From Nesterenkonia aurantiaca (GTDB taxonomy: Bacteria; Actinomycetota; Actinomycetes; Actinomycetales; Micrococcaceae): DNA of 64,000 bases. A program made the translations under genes and the position numbers. The stretch spans positions 489,858-553,857 of the forward strand of contig NZ_SOAN01000001.1 of assembly GCF_004364585.1 (NCBI RefSeq), given 5' to 3'. Below, piece after piece: positions 1 to 8,609 of this stretch. The notes under the pieces were generated by a model. That model saw only the letters and a list, made by a program, of their open reading frames with translations. It had not been told where the DNA came from and did no database searches. Every line of letters starts with the position of its first letter. Position 1 is the first letter of the stretch.

Positions 1-945
1 GAGGAAGCCGCCGCCGAGCAGGCAGCAGCAGCCGAAGCAGCGGAAGCAGCCGCCGCCGAGCAAGCAGCCGCCGAGCAGGCAGCAGCTGAGGCAGCCGCCG
101 CCGAAGCAACCGCGGAAGAGACTTCCTCGGAAGGTGCGGACGGGGAAGCCGCACCTTCCGAGGAGCCACAGCCGGCGCCTGCTCCGGAGCCCACGATCGC
201 GTCATTCAGCGATCTGAGCACCGGCATGCAGACGCTCATGCGCCAGGGAGCTGAGCTGGAGTCCTCCTTCAGCGGAGGCGCTCAGGACTACTACCGGGCG
301 GTGCTGAGCAACGGAGCACTGACCAACGCCGACGGCAACGCCTCCTGGAACAAAATGAGCTGGCACGTCGACTACCTCGCAGCGCAGGTCGAACCAGAGC
401 CCGAGCCTGAGCCGACGCCAGAACCGGAGCCCACGCGGGCGCCGACCCCCGCGCCTGCTCCGGCACCCGCTCCTGCTCCGGCACCCGCTCCAGAGCGCAC
501 ACAGGCTCCGGCGCAGACTCAGTCGCAGAGCCAGGCACCGGCCCAGCAGCAGTCCTCGAACGTGGTCCCGGCCAGCAGCAACTCCAACGGCGTTGAGATC
601 GCGATCAACTGGGCCGTGGCCCAGGCCAACCGCGGCGATGTCAGCTACGTGTTGGGCGCCAACGGCCCCAACGCCTTCGACTGCTCCTCGCTGATCCAGC
701 AGGCCTTCGGCCAGGCCGGCGTCAGCCTGAGCCGCACCACGTTCAGCCAGGTCAACGAGGGACAGGCAGTATCTGCGGGCGACATGCGCCGCGGAGACCT
801 GGTGTTCTTCGGCAGCGCCAGCGCACCGGGCCACGTGGGCATCTACCTGGGCAACGGTCAGATGGTCGATGCCTCCAACCCGACCCGCGGCATCACCGTG
901 CGGTCGGTCTACCAGACACCGTCAACTGTGCGTCGAGTGATCTGA
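1..945 (+). CDS. NlpC/P60 family cell-wall peptidase, 5' end outside window
   Basis: The frame is open from the first base, so the start lies upstream. The visible 314 residues begin with a low-complexity Ala/Glu/Gln stretch (likely coiled coil), pass through a Pro/Ala/Glu linker (about residues 130-175) and end in an NlpC/P60 domain. The catalytic Cys is in the DCSS motif (codon 682-684) and the His in GHVGIY (codon 832-834); the Asn in DASNP is a plausible third residue. Family members hydrolyse D-Glu/diaminopimelate bonds of peptidoglycan outside the cell, and the N-terminal coiled coil plus linker is typical of secreted RipA/PcsB-like hydrolases. The signal peptide is not visible here. 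A hairpin terminator follows. Confidence 0.9.
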   Translation, partial: EEAAAEQAAAAEAAEAAAAEQAAAEQAAAEAAAAEATAEETSSEGADGEAAPSEEPQPAPAPEPTIASFSDLSTGMQTLMRQGAELESSFSGGAQDYYRAVLSNGALTNADGNASWNKMSWHVDYLAAQVEPEPEPEPTPEPEPTRAPTPAPAPAPAPAPAPAPERTQAPAQTQSQSQAPAQQQSSNVVPASSNSNGVEIAINWAVAQANRGDVSYVLGANGPNAFDCSSLIQQAFGQAGVSLSRTTFSQVNEGQAVSAGDMRRGDLVFFGSASAPGHVGIYLGNGQMVDASNPTRGITVRSVYQTPSTVRRVI

Positions 946-1021
946 ACCAGCACACGCACCACCGAATAACCTCTCACTGGATCTCCCGCTCGCGGTAGGG
1001 CGGAGAGATGGATTGAAGATG

Positions 1022-1060
1022 AAGAGGGCTCCCGGCGTCGGACACCGGGAGCCCTCTTTC
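1022..1060 (+). terminator. hairpin terminator after NlpC/P60 gene
   Basis: Perfect stem AGAGGGCTCCCGG / CCGGGAGCCCTCT around an 8-nt loop, 80 bp after the stop codon and followed by only a short T run. It lies between two convergent genes, so it may serve both. Confidence 0.8.
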
Positions 1061-1086
1061 CTCATGTCTGCCTCGCGCGCATGGCG

Positions 1087-2256
1087 TCAGTCGCCGAGCA
1101 CCGGTCCGAACTCGGGACGGTTCTGAAGCCGCGTGTCCTCGTTCTGCGGCACCACCATCAGTGGACCCTCAGCATGGTGCAGGACGCCCTGCGAGGTGGA
1201 TCCCAACAGCATCCCCGCGAATCCTCCACGGCCGCGCGTCCCGATGACGGTGAGCTGCGCGCCGCGGGTCTCCTGGACCAGCACGTCCACGGCGGTGCCG
1301 TCGATCACCTGGGTGTCGATCTGAAGATCCGGGTAGTGGCTGTGCAGCCAGTCTCGACCCGCATCAAGCTTCTCGCGCAGCTCTTGGAGCGCGGCGTCGT
1401 TGTCGATGCTGGTCGGGATCCAGACCAGCGTCGCACCCACCGGCGGCAGCGCACACACGATCCGCAGGCTGGTGCCCCGCTCACTGGCCTCACGCGCGGC
1501 CACCAAGGCCGCAACTCGGCCGAAGTCCGAGCCGTCCACCCCGGCGGACACCGGACGAGGATCCTTGGCCCGGATCGGTTGGGCACCCTCGGCGATCATC
1601 GAGGCCGGCGCGGCACCGCCCGGCTGGGACGCGGCGCTCCCCAGCTGCGGCGATGCGCCCACAACCGGGATCGCTCCGGTGGCAGTGGTCACCGCGTTGG
1701 ACTCCTTGGAGGAGAACTTCAGCGGGACCAACACGGTGGGGCACTTCGCATGTGCCGGAAGCGCCGAGGAGACCGAGCCGAGCAGCCGCCCCAGGAACCC
1801 TCCCCTGCCCCGACTGCCGACCACCAGCACCACGGCGTCGTGGGAATAGTCCAGCAGCACCCCGGCTGGGTCCCCGGACTCGACCTCATAGCGGACCTCC
1901 CCGGGGTAGTCACGCAGGAACTCCGCGGCCTGTTCGATGACCTTCTCTGAGCCCTGGCGCAGCGCAGAGTCGTCCATCAGCGCGTAGCCGCCGTCCATCG
2001 AGGAGGCGGCGAATGCCGGGATCGAATAGGCAGTGACCACGGTCAGCGGAAGCTGGCGGCGGTGCGCCTCTGCCGCGGCCCAGTGCGCCGCGCGCAGCGA
2101 CTGCTCAGAGCCGTCCACGCCGACGACGACGCCGCGGGTCCTTCCCCGTGCCGAACCGGCGGGGCTCCGCGATGATTCTGGTGCGGGCGGGGGTACAGCG
2201 CGACCACTTCCCAGCGAGGCGCTGTCGGGGGCTTCACGGTGCGGTGCGGGGTTCAT
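1087..2256 (-). CDS. tandem-domain universal stress protein
   Basis: 389 aa with two UspA folds. Domain 1 begins at GVVVGVDGS (about residue 42) and domain 2 at SAGVDGSDF (about 235). Each ends in the ATP-binding pattern G-x2-G-x9-G-(S/T): VVGSRGRGGFLGRLLGS in the first and VIGTRGRGGFAGMLLGS in the second, so both copies look nucleotide-competent. The first 40 residues are a Pro/Ser-rich disordered leader. Start chosen because AGGAG lies 5 nt upstream. Double-domain Usps of this kind are common in actinobacteria and respond to hypoxia or stress; the exact role here is unknown. Cytoplasmic. Confidence 0.92.
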   Translation of the reverse strand: MNPAPHREAPDSASLGSGRAVPPPAPESSRSPAGSARGRTRGVVVGVDGSEQSLRAAHWAAAEAHRRQLPLTVVTAYSIPAFAASSMDGGYALMDDSALRQGSEKVIEQAAEFLRDYPGEVRYEVESGDPAGVLLDYSHDAVVLVVGSRGRGGFLGRLLGSVSSALPAHAKCPTVLVPLKFSSKESNAVTTATGAIPVVGASPQLGSAASQPGGAAPASMIAEGAQPIRAKDPRPVSAGVDGSDFGRVAALVAAREASERGTSLRIVCALPPVGATLVWIPTSIDNDAALQELREKLDAGRDWLHSHYPDLQIDTQVIDGTAVDVLVQETRGAQLTVIGTRGRGGFAGMLLGSTSQGVLHHAEGPLMVVPQNEDTRLQNRPEFGPVLGD

Positions 2257-2380
2257 GGGAGCTCCTGAAGGCCGTGGTGGTCAGCTTGCGCCCATGATAT
2301 CGCTCCATGTCCACAGGCACATCCGCGGGGGACCGCACCGTGTGGGCTCAGCTCATCCAGAGCTCCGGCAGCAGCCCCCT

Positions 2381-2428
2381 GCAGTGGTCAATGCAGTGGC
2401 CAACGCAGTGGCCAATGCAACGGCCTCG
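2381..2428. repeat. four-unit 12-bp tandem repeat
   Basis: Units GCAGTGGTCAAT, GCAGTGGCCAAC, GCAGTGGCCAAT and a degenerate GCAACGGCCTCG follow each other without a gap. They lie in the 197-bp gap between the glycerophosphodiesterase stop and the stress-protein start, so they would be in an untranslated transcript region. Confidence 0.75.
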
Positions 2429-2453
2429 TGCAGCAACCCCGTGCAGCGGCTGG

Positions 2454-3491
2454 TCAGCCCCGACCGGCGGGGGTGACCGCCTGCAGCATGCGTGCGGGGT
2501 AGTTCGTAGTGATCTCCTGAACCCCGAGCTCCAGGAGCAGGCCGGCGTCCTGCGAGTCATCGACCGTCCACACTCGAAGTCGAGAGCCACGAGCCACCCA
2601 GGCCTTGACCTCGGCGCGGTGATCCTTGACGTAGGCCAGTCCGGGCCCGGCGATCCCTGCTCGCCCGTTCCAGACCAACGCCTCGGAGTCGCGGAGGGTC
2701 CCGCGCATCACGGCGGCCACCACGGGCCGGACCGCCATCGCCAGGGGCATCTTCTCCAGCCGCTTCTGCACGTGCGCCTCGGTGACCGAGCTGAGCAGGG
2801 CGCAGAGCTTGTCCGGGGCCACCATGTCCGCGAGGTAGACCAGGGATCCGGGGTAGAAGCTCATGAAGGACACGGTCACCGCGTGCTGGCCGAATTCACC
2901 CGCCGGAATCACGGAGGTCTCTGGGTCCCATCCGAAGCGCAGCAAGGTGCGCAGCGCCTTGTTCTCCAGCCGGTCCCCATAAGGAGACGGGTGCTTGAGC
3001 TCCACGGCCAGGTCGAGGTCGCGTCCGGCGTCGATCATCAGCTCCAGGACGTCGGCGAGTGTCATCAGCTGCTGGTGGCGCCCGCCATAGTCACCGGGAA
3101 GCCTCGGGGTCTTCCAGCTGGTGAAGTCCAGGGTGCGCATATGAGCCAGGCTGAGCTCCGCCACCGAGCCGGTGCCGTTGCTGGTGCGGTCCACCGTGGC
3201 GTCGTGGAAGCAGACCGGTTCACCGTCCGCGGTCAGGTGCAGGTCGATCTCCAGGCCGTCTGCACCCTCCTCGATGGCCCGGCGATACGCCGCTCGGGTG
3301 TGCTCCGGGAACAGCCCGGAGGCCCCCCGGTGCGCGAAGATCTTGGCCCGCCGGCGGCGCAGTGCCGCTGGCTCACGCGCATCGAACGGGTCTGCCGGGG
3401 ACGGAGCGCTCATCAGCGCCGCGTCCAGGCTGACCGGAGGAGCCGGTCGAAGCGGGCCTGCGGGATCTCGGTTCTGCGCGAGGTCTGTCAT
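2454..3491 (-). CDS. glycerophosphodiester phosphodiesterase
   Basis: 345 aa. The GDPD fold starts at KIFAHRGASGLFPEHT, with the first catalytic His in AHRG and the metal/catalytic residues in DGLEIDLHLTADGEPVCFHD (Glu-x-Asp and the second His). It cleaves glycerophosphodiesters to glycerol-3-phosphate and an alcohol. No signal peptide is visible, so a cytoplasmic enzyme is likely. The frame extends upstream to 3749, overlapping the next gene; GGAG 5 nt before the ATG at 3491 supports this start over the ATG at 3569, which has a poor ribosome site. The C-terminal TVDDSQDAGLLLELGVQEITTNYP is the usual GDPD end. Confidence 0.92.
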   Translation of the reverse strand: MTDLAQNRDPAGPLRPAPPVSLDAALMSAPSPADPFDAREPAALRRRRAKIFAHRGASGLFPEHTRAAYRRAIEEGADGLEIDLHLTADGEPVCFHDATVDRTSNGTGSVAELSLAHMRTLDFTSWKTPRLPGDYGGRHQQLMTLADVLELMIDAGRDLDLAVELKHPSPYGDRLENKALRTLLRFGWDPETSVIPAGEFGQHAVTVSFMSFYPGSLVYLADMVAPDKLCALLSSVTEAHVQKRLEKMPLAMAVRPVVAAVMRGTLRDSEALVWNGRAGIAGPGLAYVKDHRAEVKAWVARGSRLRVWTVDDSQDAGLLLELGVQEITTNYPARMLQAVTPAGRG

Positions 3492-3600
3492 CACGGCTCC
3501 AGACTGGACCCAGAAGGACAACGGGCCGCGACGATCGGGGGGAACATCCGGAGAATCCTGAGTGAACATGGCATGAAGCGGTCCCGGGGGTGGAGTCTGC

Positions 3601-4557
3601 TCAGCGACGCGTCGCGTCGGAGGTGGGTTGGCTGGTTTCCAGTGCCTCGGCCGAGGTCTCGCCCTGCGAGCCGCTCTTGGACCGGCGCTCGGCGAGGATC
3701 TCACGCTTGCGCCCGCGCCGAGCCTTGCGCTCGGTCCGCAGCCGCTCACGCTCCAGCGCGCGCTCCATATCGGCCGTCAGGGCCGCTGGTGTCTGCTCCG
3801 GCAGCTCGCCGAACGTCTTGTGGGCGGACTTCACGATCTGGCTGGCCAGCCGGTGGTTCGCGGCGCCGCCGACGACCATCCCGATGCCGAAGGGTATGGC
3901 GCGGGCCAACATCGAGGTGCCGGAACGGATGAAGAATCGGCGCATGAACTGGCGCTTGATCTGATTGACCACCAGTCCCGAGACTCCAGTAGAGCCGGAG
4001 GAGATGTTCATCGGGACCAGGGAGGAGAACGGGCCGGCCCCCTTGCCGCCGGCCTGTTGGGAAAGCTCCCCCAGGAGCTTGCGGCCCTGATCGCCGAGCA
4101 TCACACCCATCACCAGCAACTTCGCCCTTTCAGGGTCTGCGGTGCTGATCCCTGAGAGCTCGGCGATCGACTGGGCGTAGAGCGCGCAGGCTTCGAGGAA
4201 GCTGCCCGTGGCCGCCGCTGAGAGCCCCAGCGAGGTGACCGTGCCGACGGCCGGGACCGCTGCGGTGGCCCCGATCAGGGCACCACCGCCGGTCATCGCG
4301 CGGGTGAAGTCTTTGTCCAGCGCAGCGGCCAGCTGGCGGTTGGAGAGGCCGGGGTGAGCTTTGCGCAGCCTGCGCAGATTCGCCAGCACCAGCGGGCGCT
4401 GCACGGTCACGGCCCGGGTCAACCAGGTCTCCGCCCGCGGAGTCAGCTTGCCGGAATCGTCAAAGGCGTGACCCTTGACCATTGATGCCGTCTGCTGGGC
4501 GAAGAAGCCGGAAGCCGCAGTGCCCATGAGTTTCCCATTCGCTGAGGACTTCTTCAT
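3601..4557 (-). CDS. unassigned protein with hydrophobic core, EcsC-like
   Basis: 318 aa. The middle carries Gly/Ala-rich hydrophobic stretches (GGGALIGATAAVPAVGTVTS about residue 92, and IPFGIGMVVGGAANHRLASQ about 217) and the C-terminus is strongly charged (ERERLRTERKARRGRKRE). The AVPAVGT and IPFGIGMVVGGAANHRLA segments resemble EcsC-type membrane-associated proteins of actinobacteria, but I cannot confirm the family. No enzyme motif is seen. There is no Shine-Dalgarno; a TAGACT box ends 6 nt before the ATG, suggesting a leaderless mRNA. It is upstream of the glycerophosphodiesterase in the same direction. Confidence 0.8.
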   Translation of the reverse strand: MKKSSANGKLMGTAASGFFAQQTASMVKGHAFDDSGKLTPRAETWLTRAVTVQRPLVLANLRRLRKAHPGLSNRQLAAALDKDFTRAMTGGGALIGATAAVPAVGTVTSLGLSAAATGSFLEACALYAQSIAELSGISTADPERAKLLVMGVMLGDQGRKLLGELSQQAGGKGAGPFSSLVPMNISSGSTGVSGLVVNQIKRQFMRRFFIRSGTSMLARAIPFGIGMVVGGAANHRLASQIVKSAHKTFGELPEQTPAALTADMERALERERLRTERKARRGRKREILAERRSKSGSQGETSAEALETSQPTSDATRR

Positions 4558-4563
4558 GGCCTC

Positions 4564-4569
4564 AGTCTA
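4564..4569 (-). promoter_or_regulatory. -10 box for leaderless transcript
   Basis: On the minus strand TAGACT is followed by 6 nt (GAGGCC) and then the ATG at 4557. No ribosome site precedes the ATG, so transcription probably starts at the start codon. Confidence 0.6.
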
Positions 4570-4599
4570 AGGTGTGACCCCGAGGAGTCGGGAAGCAAT

Positions 4600-5949
4600 T
4601 CAGCTCCCGGCGATGTCCAGCCAGACGAGCCGGCCGACCGGAGCGTCTGGGTCTGCCGGATCCACCAGATTGAAGCCGAACTCTCCCTCTGCGGGCCAGA
4701 AGACGCCGGAGCTGTCGATATCGAGGTCGGTCGCGGGCAGCACATAGGAGGACCGCACCGCATCGCCGCCGGCCAGGCCGTGGGTTGCTTGGGGATCAAC
4801 TGCGGCGTCGCGGCGCTGCGACAGGGGCTCTTCCGTGACCGCCTCAGGCCCGGGGTCCTGGATGGCGCCTCCCTCGAGCAGCGAGGCGAGCGCCGGAACC
4901 TGATCGCCCGGCCAGGTCTGCAGCTCCTTCGCGTCGGCGAGGCTTCCGGCGAGCACGAACGGGGTGCCGGGCTCGAGACCGCCGTAAGTGCCCTCGTCGT
5001 CATAGAGGTACCAGGAGGCTCCGGAGATGAACTCAGCGACCATTCGACGCTGGTCCTCGCTGCGGGCCACGTCGGAGCTGGTGGGGCCTGGGGGGCTGGT
5101 GAGATCGGTGGCCACGACATGCACGTGCCCGGTCTCGCCGGGAACCTCGAGCGGAATGTCCCACAGGCTGGTGCTGGGCAGCGCAAGCACCGACTGTTCC
5201 AGCTTCGAGAACTCGTCCTCCGGGATCGAGTTCTCCGGCATGTCCTGCCAGAGGAAGTCCTGGAACGTGCGGACCTCATCCTCGACGATCGGGTGGGTGG
5301 AGAACACCGCCATGCCGCGCTCCCCCGCATAGCGGCCATAGCCCAGCGCGTCGGCGGGCCCGCCGATCCGTCCGTCGCCGTCGAGATCCGCGCCAGACTC
5401 GATGCCGGAGTTGGTCGGTGCGGTGTAGACATGGGGGTACGTGATGCCGGACTGGCCGTTCTGACCGCGAGAGAGGTACTCCTCGTTGACGGTCGCCGCG
5501 ATCTGCTGCTGCTCGTCATAGCTGAGTCCGGTCAGCACCAGCACGTCGGGAGCGTTGACCTGAACCGTCTCGGCCAAGACCCGGGCCTGCGGGTGCATGC
5601 CGCCGTCGAGCTCCTCCAGCACCTCCGCGGAGGAGCCGCCGCGAATCTGGGCATGCAGGGTGGCGACCCGGATATCGCCAGAGGTCTTCTCCACGGTCGT
5701 GACGGGCTCCAGGGACTCAGCCCTCGCCAGGGGTTGTCCCGGGGTCGGATAGAAGGGGGCGCTGCTCGCACTCCCGCCACTCTCGACATTGCTGCTGGTG
5801 GGGTCACTGCTGCTGGGGCCGCCTGTGGGAGTTGCGGCGTGCGCACCGGAAGATCCTGCCACCATCAGGCCGGTCACAAGGCAGCCGGCGAGGCCGCTGC
5901 GCAAGGATCCTCTGGCCCGCAGCTCAGATCGTTGCTGGCCATTGGGCAT
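4600..5949 (-). CDS. secreted endonuclease/exonuclease/phosphatase-fold protein, probably catalytically dead
   Basis: 449 aa with a signal peptide (positive RARGSLRSG, hydrophobic core about residues 20-32, AHA cleavage site near 38) and a Ser-rich linker. From IRVATLHAQIRGG (94) to the C-terminal FWPAEGEFGFNLV...RLVWLDI it tracks, segment by segment, the secreted EEP proteins of actinobacteria (YPHVYTAPTNSGIESG, GYGRYAGERGMAVFSTHPI, RTFQDFLWQDMP). However, the active-site positions known in that family are replaced: Asn by His99, metal-binding Glu by Gly141, His by Asp282, Asp-x-Asn by Ser336-x-Ala338, and the final Ser-Asp-His by Pro-Val-Gly. The alignment is from memory. Function unknown; a binding role is inferred. 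TACGGT ends 7 nt before the ATG. Confidence 0.8.
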   Translation of the reverse strand: MPNGQQRSELRARGSLRSGLAGCLVTGLMVAGSSGAHAATPTGGPSSSDPTSSNVESGGSASSAPFYPTPGQPLARAESLEPVTTVEKTSGDIRVATLHAQIRGGSSAEVLEELDGGMHPQARVLAETVQVNAPDVLVLTGLSYDEQQQIAATVNEEYLSRGQNGQSGITYPHVYTAPTNSGIESGADLDGDGRIGGPADALGYGRYAGERGMAVFSTHPIVEDEVRTFQDFLWQDMPENSIPEDEFSKLEQSVLALPSTSLWDIPLEVPGETGHVHVVATDLTSPPGPTSSDVARSEDQRRMVAEFISGASWYLYDDEGTYGGLEPGTPFVLAGSLADAKELQTWPGDQVPALASLLEGGAIQDPGPEAVTEEPLSQRRDAAVDPQATHGLAGGDAVRSSYVLPATDLDIDSSGVFWPAEGEFGFNLVDPADPDAPVGRLVWLDIAGS

Positions 5950-5956
5950 GGGTTAC

Positions 5957-5962
5957 ACCGTA
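5957..5962 (-). promoter_or_regulatory. -10 box for leaderless transcript
   Basis: Minus-strand TACGGT, 7 nt, then ATG at 5949. No Shine-Dalgarno is present in between. Confidence 0.5.
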
Positions 5963-6348
5963 GTGGGGCACCCCGGCCGTGCCAACCCCAGGACGCTGCT
6001 GAGGCAAACAGTTATCAAGGCGTAATAGTCGAGCAGCGAGATGCATGAGCTCGCGCTGCGGAGCTGAACCGTACGGTGACGGAGGTCTCCTGGGGCCGCA
6101 GCAGTTGCATTATAAGACCATAGAGTGTGTAAATAGTAGACGAACGCTACACCTTTGTGAGTGCACGACACTTCTGACGACGACGCAGAGCTCTGCTGAC
6201 TGCCGCACCGGGACCAGGGGAATCACCCCGCCGCTGCGACCACGGAGCCGACGTCGTCGTTTTCTGTGTCTGGAACGAAGGACAAGTCGCGCGCTGAATC
6301 ATCTCGCACACAACTAGAGAACACTCTCACCTGACTGAGGAGGACTTC
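5963..6348. promoter_or_regulatory. divergent intergenic control region upstream of BCCT carrier
   Basis: About 390 bp without a convincing gene. It contains a locally AT-rich stretch at 6100-6140 with a candidate promoter toward the carrier (TTGCAT at 6105-6110, 17 nt, TGTAAA at 6128-6133) and a perfect 12-nt palindrome GCAGAGCTCTGC at 6185-6196 that could be an operator. The leader from there to the ATG is long (over 140 nt). GAGGAGG directly precedes the ATG at 6349. I see no recognised riboswitch. Confidence 0.4.
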
Positions 6349-8448
6349 ATGGCTTCGCAACCCGAAGCTCGACTACGGGACTGGTCGCCGGCTGATGCCT
6401 GGCGCGGCCTGAACAAGCCCGTATTCATCCCCGCCGTGCTCATCATCGTCGCCGGCCTGATCTTTGCCACCCTCTGGGGAGCGTCAAACGGCGCCGAGGC
6501 TTTCGAGACGCTGAACTCCGGCATCGTGGAGACCGTCGGCTGGTGGTACGTCCTGACCGCCACCGGCTTCGTGGTCTTCGCCCTCTGGGCCGGAGCCTCC
6601 AAGGCCGGCAACATCCGCCTGGGCCGCGACGACGAGAAGCCTGAGTTCTCCCTCGGGTCCTGGTTCACCATGCTCTTCGCCGCAGGCATGGGCATCGGAC
6701 TCGTCTTCTGGGGTGTGGCCGAGCCGCTCTGGCACTTCATCGCACCGCCGGATGTCACCGGAGCTGTCGGCGTGGACGCCGACGGTGTGATGATCGAGGC
6801 CGGAGAGGCTGCCAATATGGGGTCCGCCATGGGGCAGTCGATGTTCCACTGGGGCCTGCATGCGTGGGCGATCTATGTCGTCTTCGGCCTCGGACTTGCC
6901 TATATGACCTTCCGCCGTGGACGCCCGCTCTCCGTGCGCTGGCTCCTGGAGCCGGTCTTCGGACGCAAGCTCATCGAATCCTGGGTCGGTCACGTCATCG
7001 ACGTCATCGCCATCGTCGGCACCGTCTTCGGCATCGTGACCTCCCTGGGCATCGGCACTCAGCAGATCGCGGCAGGACTCGGTTTCATGGGGTGGGTCGA
7101 GGACCCGACGAGCAACATCTTGCTGACCATGATTGTCGTGGTCATCATGGCGATCGCCACCTTCTCGGTGGTCACCGGAGTGAACAAGGGCCTGAAGTGG
7201 CTCTCAAACTTCAACATGGTGCTCGCCGCGCTTCTCGCGCTGTTCATCCTGATCGCGGGCCCAACCCTGTTCCTGCTGCAGTCGATGGTGGGCAACCTGG
7301 GTGAATACCTGATGGCCTTCCCACAGCTATTGTTCGAGACCGGCGCAAGCTACGCCGGTGGCGAGGATGGCGGCTGGTCCGCCGACTGGACCATCTACTA
7401 CTGGGGCTGGTGGATGAGCTGGGCACCCTTCGTGGGCATGTTCATCGCGCGGATCTCCCGAGGCCGGACCATCCGCCAGTTCGTGATGGGAGTGCTGCTG
7501 GCACCCACCCTGGTGGGTCTGATCTGGTTCACCATCTTCGGCTCCTCCGGCATCTGGTTCCAGATGACCGAGGGCGCCATGGTGGGCGAAGACGGCGAGA
7601 TCGACACTGTCGGCTCCACCTTCACCCTGCTGGAGCAGCTCCCTCTGGCGTCGATCACTGCGGTGGTGGCCATTCTGGTGATCGCGATCTTCTTCGTCAC
7701 CTCCGGAGACTCCGGCTCGCTGGTCACCGATGTGCTCGCCTACGGCGGGCGCACCGAAACCCCCAAGCTGACTCGGGTCTTCTGGACCGTCTTCATCGCG
7801 ATCACCGCCATCGTGCTGCTGGCCGCCGGCGGCGGAGAAGCGGCGGATGCGTCACTACGGGTGCTGCAGGTTGCTGCCATCAGCGCGGCGGCTCCCATGT
7901 CGATCGTGATGGTGCTCGCGGTGATCGCACAGGTCAAGATGTTCAACTACGAGACCGCCACGATGCCCCGCTACGTCCGGATCCGGCCCACGGCGAGCAA
8001 GGCTGCCCTGGTGGACACCGCGCGCAGCGCCTCCGGCGGCGGGGACTCGACCCCCGGTGTGCACCGGAACCTGCGTTCGATCCTCACCGGCCAGCGCGCC
8101 GCCTTCAAGGGCTTCCTGGGAGGCACCTCCGCCACGCTGGCGGGACTGGACAAGCACACGTCCAAGGAGTCGGCGATCTCGACCCCGTTCGCCGCCGATG
8201 ACATGGTGTTCGCGATCCAGGACGTCCCGTCCCACTCCACCGTGGTCAACCCCGAGACGGGGACCATCGGCTGGGATGAGGACGTCGCCTTCACGGACCC
8301 GATCGGCGATCAGGTCTTCGAGACCCCGGAGTTCGCCCAGTCCGCCACCGGTCAGCAGTGGGAATCCGAGCAGATCTACGAGGAGGCCGTCGGCAACGCC
8401 GAGACCGAGCCGAAGCCGGATAGGACCGAGGAGAACACCCGGCGCTGA
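6349..8448 (+). CDS. BCCT-family betaine/choline/carnitine transporter
   Basis: 699 aa. Twelve membrane segments fill roughly residues 25-535. BCCT hallmarks are present: the glycine-rich AAGMGIGLVFWGVAEPLWHF (about 107) for substrate/Na coordination, GLHAWAIY, and the family signature WTIYYWGWWMSWAPFVGMF with the aromatic cage, followed by ARISRGRTIRQF. A 160-residue hydrophilic, acidic C-terminal tail follows the last helix; in BetP and relatives the cytosolic tails sense osmotic or ionic stress. It takes up compatible solutes, probably with sodium or protons. Exact substrate cannot be told. Single gene, strong GAGGAGG ribosome site, own terminator. Confidence 0.95.
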   Translation: MASQPEARLRDWSPADAWRGLNKPVFIPAVLIIVAGLIFATLWGASNGAEAFETLNSGIVETVGWWYVLTATGFVVFALWAGASKAGNIRLGRDDEKPEFSLGSWFTMLFAAGMGIGLVFWGVAEPLWHFIAPPDVTGAVGVDADGVMIEAGEAANMGSAMGQSMFHWGLHAWAIYVVFGLGLAYMTFRRGRPLSVRWLLEPVFGRKLIESWVGHVIDVIAIVGTVFGIVTSLGIGTQQIAAGLGFMGWVEDPTSNILLTMIVVVIMAIATFSVVTGVNKGLKWLSNFNMVLAALLALFILIAGPTLFLLQSMVGNLGEYLMAFPQLLFETGASYAGGEDGGWSADWTIYYWGWWMSWAPFVGMFIARISRGRTIRQFVMGVLLAPTLVGLIWFTIFGSSGIWFQMTEGAMVGEDGEIDTVGSTFTLLEQLPLASITAVVAILVIAIFFVTSGDSGSLVTDVLAYGGRTETPKLTRVFWTVFIAITAIVLLAAGGGEAADASLRVLQVAAISAAAPMSIVMVLAVIAQVKMFNYETATMPRYVRIRPTASKAALVDTARSASGGGDSTPGVHRNLRSILTGQRAAFKGFLGGTSATLAGLDKHTSKESAISTPFAADDMVFAIQDVPSHSTVVNPETGTIGWDEDVAFTDPIGDQVFETPEFAQSATGQQWESEQIYEEAVGNAETEPKPDRTEENTRR

Positions 8449-8500
8449 TCTGCGGGTGCCGGTCGAGCGCCTCCCCGCAGGCGCTGGGCTGAGACAGAGT

Positions 8501-8531
8501 AGGGCCCCAGTTCGATCTGAACTGGGGCCCT
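8501..8531 (+). terminator. hairpin terminator after BCCT gene
   Basis: Perfect 12-bp stem AGGGCCCCAGTT / AACTGGGGCCCT with a 7-nt loop, without a T tract. The gene beyond is convergent, so it may act in both directions. Confidence 0.8.
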
Positions 8532-8609
8532 GCTCTTCTCTGTGCCACCACCGAGGGTCTGCAACACGGCCCAGGATCTGCGCCTCGCCCAGGGCTCGGC
8601 GGCAACGAT

